Positions 25,809-33,065 of a stretch of 33,065 nt of DNA are shown piece by piece. Under the pieces are notes generated by a model. That model saw only the letters and a program-made list of their open reading frames with translations, was not told where the DNA came from and made no database searches. Location: NCBI GenBank assembly GCA_030827515.1, contig JAUREI010000025.1, positions 1-33,065 on the forward strand, in the 5' to 3' direction. How positions within the stretch are numbered: position 1 is the stretch's first letter; every line of letters begins with the position of its first letter. The DNA is from Prosthecobacter sp. Lineage in GTDB: Bacteria; Verrucomicrobiota; Verrucomicrobiia; Verrucomicrobiales; Verrucomicrobiaceae. A program made the translations under genes and the position numbers.

Positions 25809-27592
25809 GGAACAAAAATCGTGCCGGTGAGGGCAAAGGTCTCGGGCAGGGGGCGCAATTCGTCAAGGCGCAGATGCCAGTGACCCTCGGTCGCGCCCAG
25901 CTGGTAGCCGTGGCGCGCGTAAAAGTCGGCGGCTGGCTGGTTCTTCGAGGTCGGAAGATACTGGCCAATCAATTCGCGGCCGCCAAGCTCGTGCACCCGT
26001 CGTTCAAGCACAGCCAAGAGGGCGGTTTCAACGCTTCGGCCAATGACGCGGCAGCTCATCAGAAAGGTGTCGATTGTCCAGACACCCTGGTTTGCCTCGA
26101 CGGCGACCGCGGCGGCGACCAGGCCGTTGTCGCCAAAGCGGTCGCGCACCCGGGCCCAAACGCCGATGGCACCAGCCTCGAGCAGTTCAGTCAGATGGGC
26201 GCGATCATGCCGTCGTGTTGTCAAGTTGAACTGGTTGGTTTTGGCTAGCAGTTGGACGATGCGCGGCAGGTTGGCGTCATCAAAGGGGCCGACCTCGACT
26301 TCCATCTGCAGGGAGCGCAGGAAGCCGTCGAGCGAGGCGGCTTCCGCGAGCAGTTCGCTGCGTGCGGATTCCTGCCGGTACAGTTCGGCGCGGCGGCGGT
26401 CTTCGTCGGTGAAGCGGAGGGCGTCGAAGGCGAGCGAATCCTCCAGGGCCTGGCCGTACAGCATGGCGCTTTTCGGCGCTTCAATCACGGTCACTTCGGG
26501 CAGTTGCGAGCGCACCCATTCCCGTTCGACGGGATTGTCATCGAAAAACACGAGAGAGTCGAGCCCGATGTTCAGCTGTTGGGCAATGCGTCTCAGGCTG
26601 GTTGCCTTGTCCTCCCAGTGGATCTCGAAGGCGGCGAAGTGTTCGCGTTTCAGCAGGCAGGCGGGATGTTCGGCCAGGGCCTGCTCGACATCTGCGGCGT
26701 TGTTCTTGCTGGCCGCGGCGAGCAGGATGCCACGATCGCGCAGGGCCAGGACCCGGCGCTGGAAATCGAGGAAAGCGTTGCCCGGGTAATCGACGCCAAG
26801 TTGCAATCCGTCGATGCCGCATTCGCCGAGCACCCCGCCCCAGAGGGTGTTGTCGAAATCAAGAACGAGGCATTTTTTCGGCGGTGTCGTCCAAGCCCGC
26901 AGGCATCTGCCGGCAAGCTTGGCCAGGGCGGCCAGGGCGGCCCCGCTCAGGGGGGCCTTGGCCAGCAGGGCCATGCGTGCATCGCGCCAGCCGGCCCAAC
27001 CGACCGAGCAGGCACTGCCCCAGACATCAAACACGGTGGCGTCCGGCGTTGCCCGGCAAAGTCCGGCAATCCGCTCGTTGACGGCCTGAACGATGGATGT
27101 CAGCGCTCGGTCGAGCATCGGGTCCGCGATTCCCGCGGCCAGCCAGGCTGGAGGTGCCAGGTTGCCGAGCAGGATTTTCATGGGACTGCGGGCACGGATC
27201 GCGGCGAGCACGCTGCGCAGCCGTTCCATCAGGTCTTCCTGCAGGCGCTCGCAGGTCACCTCGTCGCAGGCGAGATGGCGCCAGGCCAGATCCGGCGACA
27301 GGGCTTCGAGTTCCGGCAGGATGAGGACGGCGTCCGCGCCGGTCTGATAAAGTTCGGCTCCGGCATCGAGGGCCTGCTGCTCAATCTGTCCGTAGGGACC
27401 GTTCCAAAGGTTCAGGGCGATGCCGTGGCGCGCGGCCTCCACGATCAGGCTGGGATTGAGGAACTCGGTCGTGCTGCTGCCGAGCAGGGCGAGTTTCAGG
27501 GGGCGCCATTCCGCTGCTGGAGCTGCCTGGATGGCCGCCGCGAGACGTGTGTAATCCGCCCGGCTGAGCGGGGTGTCTGGGATGGCGATCAT
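25805..27592 (-). CDS. FkbH-like HAD-IIIC enzyme (SGNH-like + HAD + GNAT-like)
   Basis: This 595-residue protein has the three-part FkbH architecture. Residues 30-230 form an SGNH-like region (LGSSTTEFL, 38-45). The HAD-IIIC domain starts at CLVLDFDNTLWGGVLGE (241-257; Asp245 and Asp247), followed by AAASKNN (292-298) and FFDDNPVEREWVR (349-361). The C-terminal GNAT-like region has KTNQFNLTTRR (451-461) and IDTFLMSCRVIGR (507-519). Characterised members dephosphorylate 1,3-bisphosphoglycerate and load glycerate onto an ACP for methoxymalonyl or tetronate units; other members occur in capsule and O-antigen loci. The ATG at 27592 overlaps the upstream methyltransferase-like stop (ATGA, 27589-27592), and the ACP follows with the same overlap. 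The start is also fixed by family length. Confidence 0.95.
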   Translation of the reverse strand: MIAIPDTPLSRADYTRLAAAIQAAPAAEWRPLKLALLGSSTTEFLNPSLIVEAARHGIALNLWNGPYGQIEQQALDAGAELYQTGADAVLILPELEALSPDLAWRHLACDEVTCERLQEDLMERLRSVLAAIRARSPMKILLGNLAPPAWLAAGIADPMLDRALTSIVQAVNERIAGLCRATPDATVFDVWGSACSVGWAGWRDARMALLAKAPLSGAALAALAKLAGRCLRAWTTPPKKCLVLDFDNTLWGGVLGECGIDGLQLGVDYPGNAFLDFQRRVLALRDRGILLAAASKNNAADVEQALAEHPACLLKREHFAAFEIHWEDKATSLRRIAQQLNIGLDSLVFFDDNPVEREWVRSQLPEVTVIEAPKSAMLYGQALEDSLAFDALRFTDEDRRRAELYRQESARSELLAEAASLDGFLRSLQMEVEVGPFDDANLPRIVQLLAKTNQFNLTTRRHDRAHLTELLEAGAIGVWARVRDRFGDNGLVAAAVAVEANQGVWTIDTFLMSCRVIGRSVETALLAVLERRVHELGGRELIGQYLPTSKNQPAADFYARHGYQLGATEGHWHLRLDELRPLPETFALTGTIFVP

Positions 27593-28491
27593 GCGTTGGG
27601 ACCAGTGGCGGACGGGGCTTCCAACAGCCGCACCTCCTGCCAGGCGCCACGGGCCAGGCGTGCGTGGTGGCGGCGTTGACGCCAGCGCTTCACAGGAAGG
27701 GTCAGGCTTTCGGGCAGGGCGGCCTGGAGCAGCCGCTTCAGGAACGAGCGGCTCCCCGCAGGAGTCGCACCAGCGGCGGCCTCGCTCCACATGGCGGTGT
27801 AGTTGCTCTGGCCGGGCCAGGCGGGACTGCCGGTGCGTTCGGCGAGTTTCGTCGCGTGGACCAGCATGACGAGCGGCCGGCGGCCGGGCACCAAGGGGCG
27901 GCAGCCGCTGACGGCGGGATCCTTCAGGCGAAACAGCCGCGACTTGGCCGGTGGCGGCCCGAATTCGGCGAGCCAGAGGCCGTCGAGCCGGAAGCCGTTC
28001 TCGGGCGTCAGGAAGCGGAAGAAGAGTTCGGGCTGGGGCTGGTAAAAGCCGTGACCGAGCCAGCCGTCGGCGGGGCTGACGCTGAGCAGGCAGCCGCCGG
28101 GGCGGACCAGATCCATGGCGTTGAGCAGGGCCTGCGGCAGATTGAAGACATGCTCGAGGGTGCCGCCGTCGAAGACCACATCAAACTGCTCCGGTGGCCG
28201 GCCCTCCGGCCAGGGGCGGTTCATGTCGTGGATGAGGCGCGCGCCCTCGTAGTCGGAAAAGTCGAGCGATTCAACGCGGCCGGCGCCGAGTTGTTCGAAC
28301 AGCGGTTCGGCCCAAGTCTTGGCGTTCCAGTCGATGCCGCGCAGGTCGGTGCCGTAGCAGGCGAACAAATGCTCGAGCATGTCGGGGCTCAGGGCCAGCG
28401 ACTGCCGCCCAAGCATGAGGAAGTCGGTCAGGCTCGCACCCGCCCGGCGGGCGTGCATGACGAGGGCGGTTTCCCAGAGTCCGACAGCCAT
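27589..28491 (-). CDS. Methyltransferase-like protein with degenerate SAM motif I
   Basis: The 300-residue protein has the later landmarks of a class I methyltransferase, FDVVFDGGTLEHVFNLPQALLNAMDLVRPGGCLL (about 102-136), and an acidic strand-2 position in VESLDFSDYEGA. The glycine-rich motif I (E/DxGxGxG) expected before it is not recognisable: the corresponding stretch reads GAGRVESLDFSD. It may have lost SAM binding, or may be a family that binds differently. The C-terminal 80 residues are basic (KRLLQAAL, KRWRQRRHHARLARG). It starts 2 nt after the Trm112-type methyltransferase stop and overlaps the FkbH start by 4 bp. Substrate unknown; its place between two methyl-transfer/ACP genes suggests a role in building the same modification. 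Confidence 0.75.
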   Translation of the reverse strand: MAVGLWETALVMHARRAGASLTDFLMLGRQSLALSPDMLEHLFACYGTDLRGIDWNAKTWAEPLFEQLGAGRVESLDFSDYEGARLIHDMNRPWPEGRPPEQFDVVFDGGTLEHVFNLPQALLNAMDLVRPGGCLLSVSPADGWLGHGFYQPQPELFFRFLTPENGFRLDGLWLAEFGPPPAKSRLFRLKDPAVSGCRPLVPGRRPLVMLVHATKLAERTGSPAWPGQSNYTAMWSEAAAGATPAGSRSFLKRLLQAALPESLTLPVKRWRQRRHHARLARGAWQEVRLLEAPSATGPNA

Positions 28492-28493
28492 GA

Positions 28494-29642
28494 TCAGGGG
28501 GCGGTTTGATGTTCGACGCCGCGGGCTTCGAGTTCGGCGATGGAGGCGGTGCGCTGCAGGGTGATTTGCAGGGGCGCCGCCGGGTCCGCGGTGCCGCTTT
28601 CGCGCCAGCCGGTGATCGACAGGCGATAGGGCGTGATCAGCAGTCGCTGGTAGCCAGTCTCAGTGGCAAACCAGTCGATCAGTTCCTCGAGTTCGTGGTT
28701 GTAGTTGTAGGGGGTGGAGTAGGCGTCGAAGTTGCGGGCAATGTTTGACTCGGCGTTTTCCAGGGGCTTGTAGATGTCGGGCAGCGCGAGGAACTGCACG
28801 GCGCGGGCGAGCAGGCGGCCCGGTGGGCCGGCTTTTTTGAGCGGTTCGATCACGCCCATGCGCAGGGCATAGAGCGCCTTGCAGAAGGCCAGGCGCGGGC
28901 CGTTGGGCAGGCGCACGATGAGGCGGCGCAGCGGCTCCGACCAGAGGGCGAAGCGGACCTGCCAGAAGGGCACGCGGGCGACCCGGTCCCAGGGCAGGTA
29001 GGCGCGGGTGTAGAGGTAGATTGACAGCGAGCCGCCAGGCGCGACGGCGGCGGCGACGGAGCGGAAGCCTTTTTCCGGATGGGCGGTGTGATGCAGCACA
29101 CCGATGCTGATGGCGCGGTCGATGCAGCGTTTCTTCAGTGGCAGTTCCAGGATGTGGCCCTGAACAAACGCGACCGGCAGGGACGGGTCGGTTTTCGCTT
29201 TGGCGGCGTCGATGCTGTCGCCGGCATCCAGCGCGATGACGAGACGGGCGCCGGCACGGGCCATGACACGACTGAAACGGCCGATGCCGCAACCGGCGTC
29301 GAGGCAGACGCGGCCGACGTAATCCGCCACCTCAAGGCCGGTGCGCGCGTTGAGAATGGCTTCATTGGCCAGCGACTCGGCCATGGGCGCGTAGACCTCG
29401 CCCTGATAGGCGGAGTACTGGGAAACCGTGAGGTCGACGCGGTCGCTGCCGGTGCGTGCCGGCGAGCCGCTGAGGGGTTCGAGCAGGCGCGGGATGCCGC
29501 GGCGCACGGCGAATCGGGCCGAGCAGCCCTGGCAGACCAGTTCGCCCTCCTGGACGCTGCCATCCGTGGCGGCGCCGTGGCCAATGCGGAAATCGCCTCC
29601 GCACTTGGGGCAGGCCAGGTAATCGAGCAGTTCGGGAGGCAT
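28494..29642 (-). CDS. SAM methyltransferase with N-terminal Trm112-like zinc ribbon
   Basis: The 382-residue protein begins with a zinc ribbon resembling Trm112: Cys11, Cys14, Cys37 and Cys40 in LACPKCGG and VCQGCSARF, followed by GIPRLL. A class I methyltransferase comes after: motif I VCLDAGCGIGRFS (112-124), a downstream acidic position in VIALDAGDS, and GVLHHTAHPEKGFRSVAAAVAPGG. The extended C-terminus has YSTPYNYNHELEELIDWF and ends with ISI/TGWRESG-like strands. The layout is common among sugar or lipid methyltransferases in envelope polysaccharide loci. Its start lies 18 nt after the AsnB-type gene stop, and the methyltransferase-like gene begins 2 nt after its own stop. Confidence 0.9.
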   Translation of the reverse strand: MPPELLDYLACPKCGGDFRIGHGAATDGSVQEGELVCQGCSARFAVRRGIPRLLEPLSGSPARTGSDRVDLTVSQYSAYQGEVYAPMAESLANEAILNARTGLEVADYVGRVCLDAGCGIGRFSRVMARAGARLVIALDAGDSIDAAKAKTDPSLPVAFVQGHILELPLKKRCIDRAISIGVLHHTAHPEKGFRSVAAAVAPGGSLSIYLYTRAYLPWDRVARVPFWQVRFALWSEPLRRLIVRLPNGPRLAFCKALYALRMGVIEPLKKAGPPGRLLARAVQFLALPDIYKPLENAESNIARNFDAYSTPYNYNHELEELIDWFATETGYQRLLITPYRLSITGWRESGTADPAAPLQITLQRTASIAELEARGVEHQTAP

Positions 29643-29660
29643 GTTTGGGAGCGGCGAGAG

Positions 29661-31517
29661 TCAATCCATAAAGCGCCGGAACCAGAGTTCCAGCAAGATG
29701 AAGTTCCAGATCATGCGCGCGCCCTCGCCGCATTGTTCGTAGCGGGCGAGCCGGCCGGCGACCTCATCCGGATCCAGCAGGCCGCGGCGACGGAGGTTGG
29801 CGGGAGTCAGCAGGCCGCGCGCGTAGGCGGCAAAGTTGCCCTGGAACCAGCCTGCCAGTGGCACCAGGAAGCCGTGCTGCCGGCGTTGGGCGATCTCCGG
29901 CGGCAGCAGGCGGGTGGCCAGGCCGCGCAGCACGGCCTTGGTGCGGCCGCCGGCCAGCAGCAGTTCCGGCGCGAAGCCAGCGCAAACTTCGGTGAGACGG
30001 TGATCAAGGTACGGGACACGCGCTTCCAGGCCATGGGCCATGGTCATGCGATCCACTTTCATGAGCAGGTCCTCGCGCATGAAGACGGCGCGACTGAAGT
30101 GCAGCAGGCGCTGCACCGGGTCATGGCTGTCGCAGGTGTCGAGTTCCGCCTGCAGGCGGGACAGCACGGAGGGACGATGGCGGGACAGGTTTGGGACGAG
30201 ACGTGTCAGTGGCGAGTCGGGCGTGCCGGCATCGAACTGGTCGTTGGCGAGCAGGCGTCCGAGTTCGCCGTCGGCCTGCCAGAGCGGCGAATAATGTTCG
30301 AAGCGCGCCCGCGCCGCGGGCAGCCGGCGCAGCAGCGGCCAGAGCAGCCGCGCCAGGCCCAGGGTCGCCGGCCGGCGCTGGAAGAGGGCATAGCGCAGGA
30401 ACTTGGCGTAGCCGGCATTCGTCTCGTCCGAGCCCTCGCCGGTGAGCACGACGCGCACTTCTCGGGCGGCTTCGCGCGAGAGCAGCCAGGTCGGCAGGCA
30501 GGCGGGATCGCCCAGGGGTTCGTCGAGGTGCCAGACGAGTTCCTCTAAAACCTCCGGTGGCGGAGCCCGAATGGCAATGCGCCGGTGTTCCGCGCCGATG
30601 TGCGCGGCCACTCGCGCGGCATGAGCACTTTCATCGCCCGCGCCCTCGAAGCCGGCGGTGAAGCAGACCACCGGCCGGTCGACGCGCTGCTGCACCAGCG
30701 CCGCGAGCACGCTGGAATCGAGGCCGCCGCTGAGGAAGAGGCCGAGTGGCACATCGGCGAGCAGATGCGAGTCAACGGCATCGCCGAGCGACCGTTCATA
30801 GCTGGCCGCGGCCTCAGTCGCGTTGCGGACCAGGGTGGCGGGATGGCGCAGGCGCCAGTACTCGCTCAGCCGGATGCCGCCGGCATCCGCCTCCAGCAAG
30901 GTCGCCGCCGGCAGTTTATGAATGCCGGCAAAGAGGGTGTCCGGCTGCAGGGAGTGACGCAGCAGCAGGAATTGGAAGAGACCTGCCTCGTCGGGGGTGG
31001 CGCTAACCTCCGGATGGGCCAGAAGGGCCTTGATTTCGGAGCCATAGACCAGGCAACCGTTTTTCTCCGTCCAATAGATGGGCTTGATGCCGAGGCGGTC
31101 GCGGGCGAGGACCAGCTTGCGTCGGCGGACATCGTACAGGGCGATGCCAAACATGCCGCGCAGGTGATCGACGAAGCCGGTGCCATGCTCCTCGTAGAGG
31201 TGGGCGATGACCTCGGTGTCGGAGCGGGTGCGGAAGCGGTGGCCGCGCGCCTCAAGCTCTCGACGCAGCTCGGGATGGTTGTAGATCTCGCCGTTGAGGG
31301 TGACCCAGACGGATTCGTCCTCGTTGGCGATGGGTTGGTGGCCGCCCTCAAGATCGATGATGCTCAGCCGGCGAAAGCCGAGGCCGCAGGGGCCATTGAC
31401 GAAGCGGCCGTCATCGTTCGGGCCGCGGTGGGCGATGGCCTGTTCCATCGCGCGCACCCGCGCCGCATCGGCCCGCCGTTCGGGATCGAAAAAAAATTCG
31501 CCGCAGATGCCGCACAT
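29661..31517 (-). CDS. asnB: Asparagine synthase-type glutamine amidotransferase
   Basis: This is a 618-residue class II amidotransferase. Starting at MCGICGEFF, Cys2 (mature Cys1) is the glutaminase nucleophile, and RGPNDDG (31-37), LSIIDLEGGHQP (51-62) and NGEIYN (75-80) line the glutamine site. The synthetase half has the PP-loop SGGLDSS (263-269), VLTGEGSDE and AHGLEARVPYLDHRL. AsnB-like proteins in polysaccharide loci are often used to amidate uronic acids or other carboxylates rather than to make asparagine; a glycerate- or sugar-derived carboxylate here would fit, as inference. The ATG at 31517 is required to place Cys at position 2. It starts 7 nt after the TylF-type stop; the bases before it read GAGACCTCC, with no proper Shine-Dalgarno site. 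Confidence 0.95.
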   Translation of the reverse strand: MCGICGEFFFDPERRADAARVRAMEQAIAHRGPNDDGRFVNGPCGLGFRRLSIIDLEGGHQPIANEDESVWVTLNGEIYNHPELRRELEARGHRFRTRSDTEVIAHLYEEHGTGFVDHLRGMFGIALYDVRRRKLVLARDRLGIKPIYWTEKNGCLVYGSEIKALLAHPEVSATPDEAGLFQFLLLRHSLQPDTLFAGIHKLPAATLLEADAGGIRLSEYWRLRHPATLVRNATEAAASYERSLGDAVDSHLLADVPLGLFLSGGLDSSVLAALVQQRVDRPVVCFTAGFEGAGDESAHAARVAAHIGAEHRRIAIRAPPPEVLEELVWHLDEPLGDPACLPTWLLSREAAREVRVVLTGEGSDETNAGYAKFLRYALFQRRPATLGLARLLWPLLRRLPAARARFEHYSPLWQADGELGRLLANDQFDAGTPDSPLTRLVPNLSRHRPSVLSRLQAELDTCDSHDPVQRLLHFSRAVFMREDLLMKVDRMTMAHGLEARVPYLDHRLTEVCAGFAPELLLAGGRTKAVLRGLATRLLPPEIAQRRQHGFLVPLAGWFQGNFAAYARGLLTPANLRRRGLLDPDEVAGRLARYEQCGEGARMIWNFILLELWFRRFMD

Positions 31518-31524
31518 GGAGGTC

Positions 31525-32160
31525 TCAAGGCTTGATGGCGATGCGTGCCGTGGCGTCAATGCGCACTAGAAGCGGGCGCGGAGCGTGGTGCTCGAAGTAT
31601 TCGTCCACAGCCCGCCGCGATCCCTGCCAGTATCCATAGTCATCCACAATAAGCACTCCTCCAGAGATCAGTCTCGGGTAGAGGTGAACAAGTTCGTGTT
31701 TCGTTGATTCGTACCAGTCCGTATCGAGACGCAAGAGAGCGATGCGTTCAGGCATTTGCTCTGGCAGCGTGTCCTCCACCTTGCCCTTAATGAAGTGGAT
31801 TTGTTGAGTGGGGTACTGAATTGAGGCGAGGTTGTTGCGGACTTCTTCTAGCGGGGAGTAACACCAGACCGAACGCGGATTATGAATGTCCTGCTGTTGC
31901 AATTGTTGTTCTGCAACCTCGCCATCATAGCTCACATCCGCGTCCGTGGGTTTGCTCATTCCTTCGTAGGTGTCGTAGAGCCAAAAGTCACGTCGAGTGT
32001 CTCCACAGGAGAGTAGTGCCATGGCGGCGGCCATGGCAGAGCCTCCCTTCCAGACGCCGCACTCGACGAAATCACCTTTGATGCCACACGACACAAGGTG
32101 GCGAGTTGCCTCAACGAGGACGGCGACACGTTCAGGACTGGTCATCGTGAAAGGTCGCAC
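31525..32160 (-). CDS. TylF/MycF-type O-methyltransferase; true N-terminus probably longer
   Basis: From the first canonical start (GTG at 32160) the protein has 211 residues and shows TylF-family motifs: RPFTMTSPERV (2-12), GDFVECGVWKGGSAM (29-43), YDTYEGMSKPTDAD (65-78), LRLDTDWYESTKHEL and LIVDDYGYWQGSRRAVDEYF. Characterised members are metal-dependent sugar O-methyltransferases in macrolide pathways. The same frame stays open upstream to a TGA near 32330, and the extra residues (for example YDLSELEISILSK just before VRPFTMTS) look like the family's N-terminus, yet contain no ATG, GTG or TTG. A CTG at 32262 would overlap the preceding gene's stop as CTGA and give 245 residues, near family length. 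Coordinates here use the conservative GTG. Confidence 0.85.
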   Translation of the reverse strand: MRPFTMTSPERVAVLVEATRHLVSCGIKGDFVECGVWKGGSAMAAAMALLSCGDTRRDFWLYDTYEGMSKPTDADVSYDGEVAEQQLQQQDIHNPRSVWCYSPLEEVRNNLASIQYPTQQIHFIKGKVEDTLPEQMPERIALLRLDTDWYESTKHELVHLYPRLISGGVLIVDDYGYWQGSRRAVDEYFEHHAPRPLLVRIDATARIAIKP

Positions 32161-32258
32161 CTTGGATAAAATGGAGATTTCGAGCTCGGATAGATCGTAG
32201 GGTAGCGCTGGCAGATCGCTGCCTCGACGGTTCCGTAGTTCGAGGGCCAGAGGTGCGA

Positions 32259-33065
32259 TCAGGCGATTGATGGTCTTGCAGAAGAAGGAAGTCGTGGAAG
32301 AGGCGGGTGGCTCAGAGTCTCGTACAGTTCAGACCATGCGTCCAGAACGCGGCAGAGGTTGTTGTGTGATTCCATCCAGAAGCGGGCACGGCGGCCTATG
32401 TTCAGGCGATGGCTGGATGACGCATCATGCAGGATTTCGGCCAAGCAGGTGCTCCAGGAGCCTGGTTGGTGGTTGAGCGGCAGATAGTGTGCGCCGGCGG
32501 TGCCGAGTTCCTCGCCATCGGGCGGTCGGCCGTCGAAGTCTGCGATCAGGCAGGGCAGACCGCTGGCCATGGCTTCCAGCACGGCATTGGGCAGGCCCTC
32601 GCGACGCGAGGGAAAGGCGAACAGGTCGGCGAGGCGGTACAGCGGGGCGGGGTCGTCCACCTCGCCGAGGAAGCGCACGCTTGCCGGATGAGTCAACTGC
32701 GCGCGCAGCCCGTCGATCCGCTGCACATAGTCTTCGAGCTCCTGTTTGAAGCCGGGGCGTTCGTGGGAGATGCGCCCGCCCTGGCTGCCGGCAATGGCGA
32801 GCACGGCGTCGGGATGGCGCGCGCTGACGGCGTTCCAGGCTTCCAGCAGGATGTCGATGCCCTTGCGCTGCATGAGGCCGCCGACGAAGAGGACAATCTT
32901 TTCCCGGGCGCCGAAGCCGTGACGGGCGCGCAGTTCAAGCCGTTCCGCCGGGTCTGTGGCGGGACGAAAGCGTTCGAGATCAACGCCATTGGGGATGACT
33001 TCGATTTGCCCAGGTCGCAGCGGCCAGCGCGCCTGATAATGCCGGGAGAGCTGGTGGCTCAAGAA
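32259..33065 (-). CDS. GT4-family glycosyltransferase, N-terminus cut off by window edge
   Basis: The last 268 residues of a GT-B glycosyltransferase are present; the frame is open to the right edge and begins mid-protein. It includes the linker PNGVDLERFRP, the donor-domain opening IVLFVGGLMQRKGIDILLEAW, VLAIAGSQGG, VRFLGEVDDPAPLYRLADLF and the retaining GT4 signature SRREGLPNAVLEAMASGLP with the E-x7-E pair. The missing N-terminal acceptor domain should be about 120-150 residues. It most likely transfers one sugar of the repeat from a nucleotide donor at the inner membrane. It is the most upstream visible gene of the nine-gene minus-strand operon, and its TGA (32259-32261) lies inside the probable start region of the TylF-type gene. 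Confidence 0.93.
   Translation of the reverse strand, partial: FLSHQLSRHYQARWPLRPGQIEVIPNGVDLERFRPATDPAERLELRARHGFGAREKIVLFVGGLMQRKGIDILLEAWNAVSARHPDAVLAIAGSQGGRISHERPGFKQELEDYVQRIDGLRAQLTHPASVRFLGEVDDPAPLYRLADLFAFPSRREGLPNAVLEAMASGLPCLIADFDGRPPDGEELGTAGAHYLPLNHQPGSWSTCLAEILHDASSSHRLNIGRRARFWMESHNNLCRVLDAWSELYETLSHPPLPRLPSSARPSIA

Overview
The window is a dense, GC-rich stretch of bacterial chromosome dominated by an exopolysaccharide/capsule locus. Gene content (a GumB-sized Wza, a fused Wzc-type tyrosine kinase, an O-antigen-ligase-like polymerase, an MBOAT acyltransferase, a sulfotransferase, a rhamnogalacturonan-type acetylesterase, FAD_oxidored and prolyl oligopeptidase families) and an almost complete lack of Shine-Dalgarno motifs before start codons would suit the Verrucomicrobiota (Opitutae-like) or a relative in the PVC superphylum. 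That assignment is inference; there is no rRNA or other marker here. No tRNA, rRNA, CRISPR array, insertion sequence or phage gene was seen.

Layout. (1) Positions 1-6602, minus strand: seven close-spaced genes read leftwards from a small lipoprotein through a lone pseudopilin-like protein, a membrane-anchored EEP-family phosphoesterase, a secreted prolyl oligopeptidase, an acyl carrier protein (ACP) translationally coupled to an FAD oxidoreductase, and an SGNH esterase fused to a sialidase-like domain that runs off the left edge. (2) 6603-12993, plus strand: an AT-rich divergent promoter region, a small membrane protein, an outer-membrane beta-barrel, a secreted protein with one EF-hand/dockerin-like calcium loop, the Wza-like lipoprotein and the Wzc-like co-polymerase/kinase. 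This is the envelope-spanning export machine. (3) 13008-19905: polymerase/ligase (minus), MBOAT plus SGNH-like O-acetylation pair (plus), then sulfotransferase, glycosyltransferase and methyltransferase (minus). (4) 20151-23443: an island of visibly lower GC holding an ACP and a ketoacyl-ACP synthase III (plus), and a GNAT-like acyltransferase plus a polysaccharide-deacetylase-like protein (minus). (5) 23736 to the right edge, minus strand: a tight nine-gene operon read leftwards: GT4 glycosyltransferase (partial), TylF-type methyltransferase, AsnB-type amidotransferase, two SAM methyltransferase-like proteins, an FkbH-type HAD-IIIC enzyme, an ACP, a MaoC-SDR fusion and a left-handed beta-helix acyltransferase.

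How it fits together. Sugars would be assembled by the glycosyltransferases, modified by methyl, sulfuryl, acyl and amide chemistry, polymerised by the Wzy-like protein and exported through Wzc/Wza and probably the barrel. The most interesting element is a dedicated carrier-protein chemistry inside the locus: three ACPs, an FkbH enzyme (family role: loading a glyceryl unit from 1,3-bisphosphoglycerate onto ACP), a KAS III, a fused dehydratase/hydratase-ketoreductase and several candidate acyltransferases. FkbH + ACP + KAS III is the enzyme set known from tetronate biosynthesis, but no polyketide synthase is visible here. The working hypothesis is an ACP-tethered, glycerate- or hydroxyacyl-derived decoration made on site and transferred to the polysaccharide.
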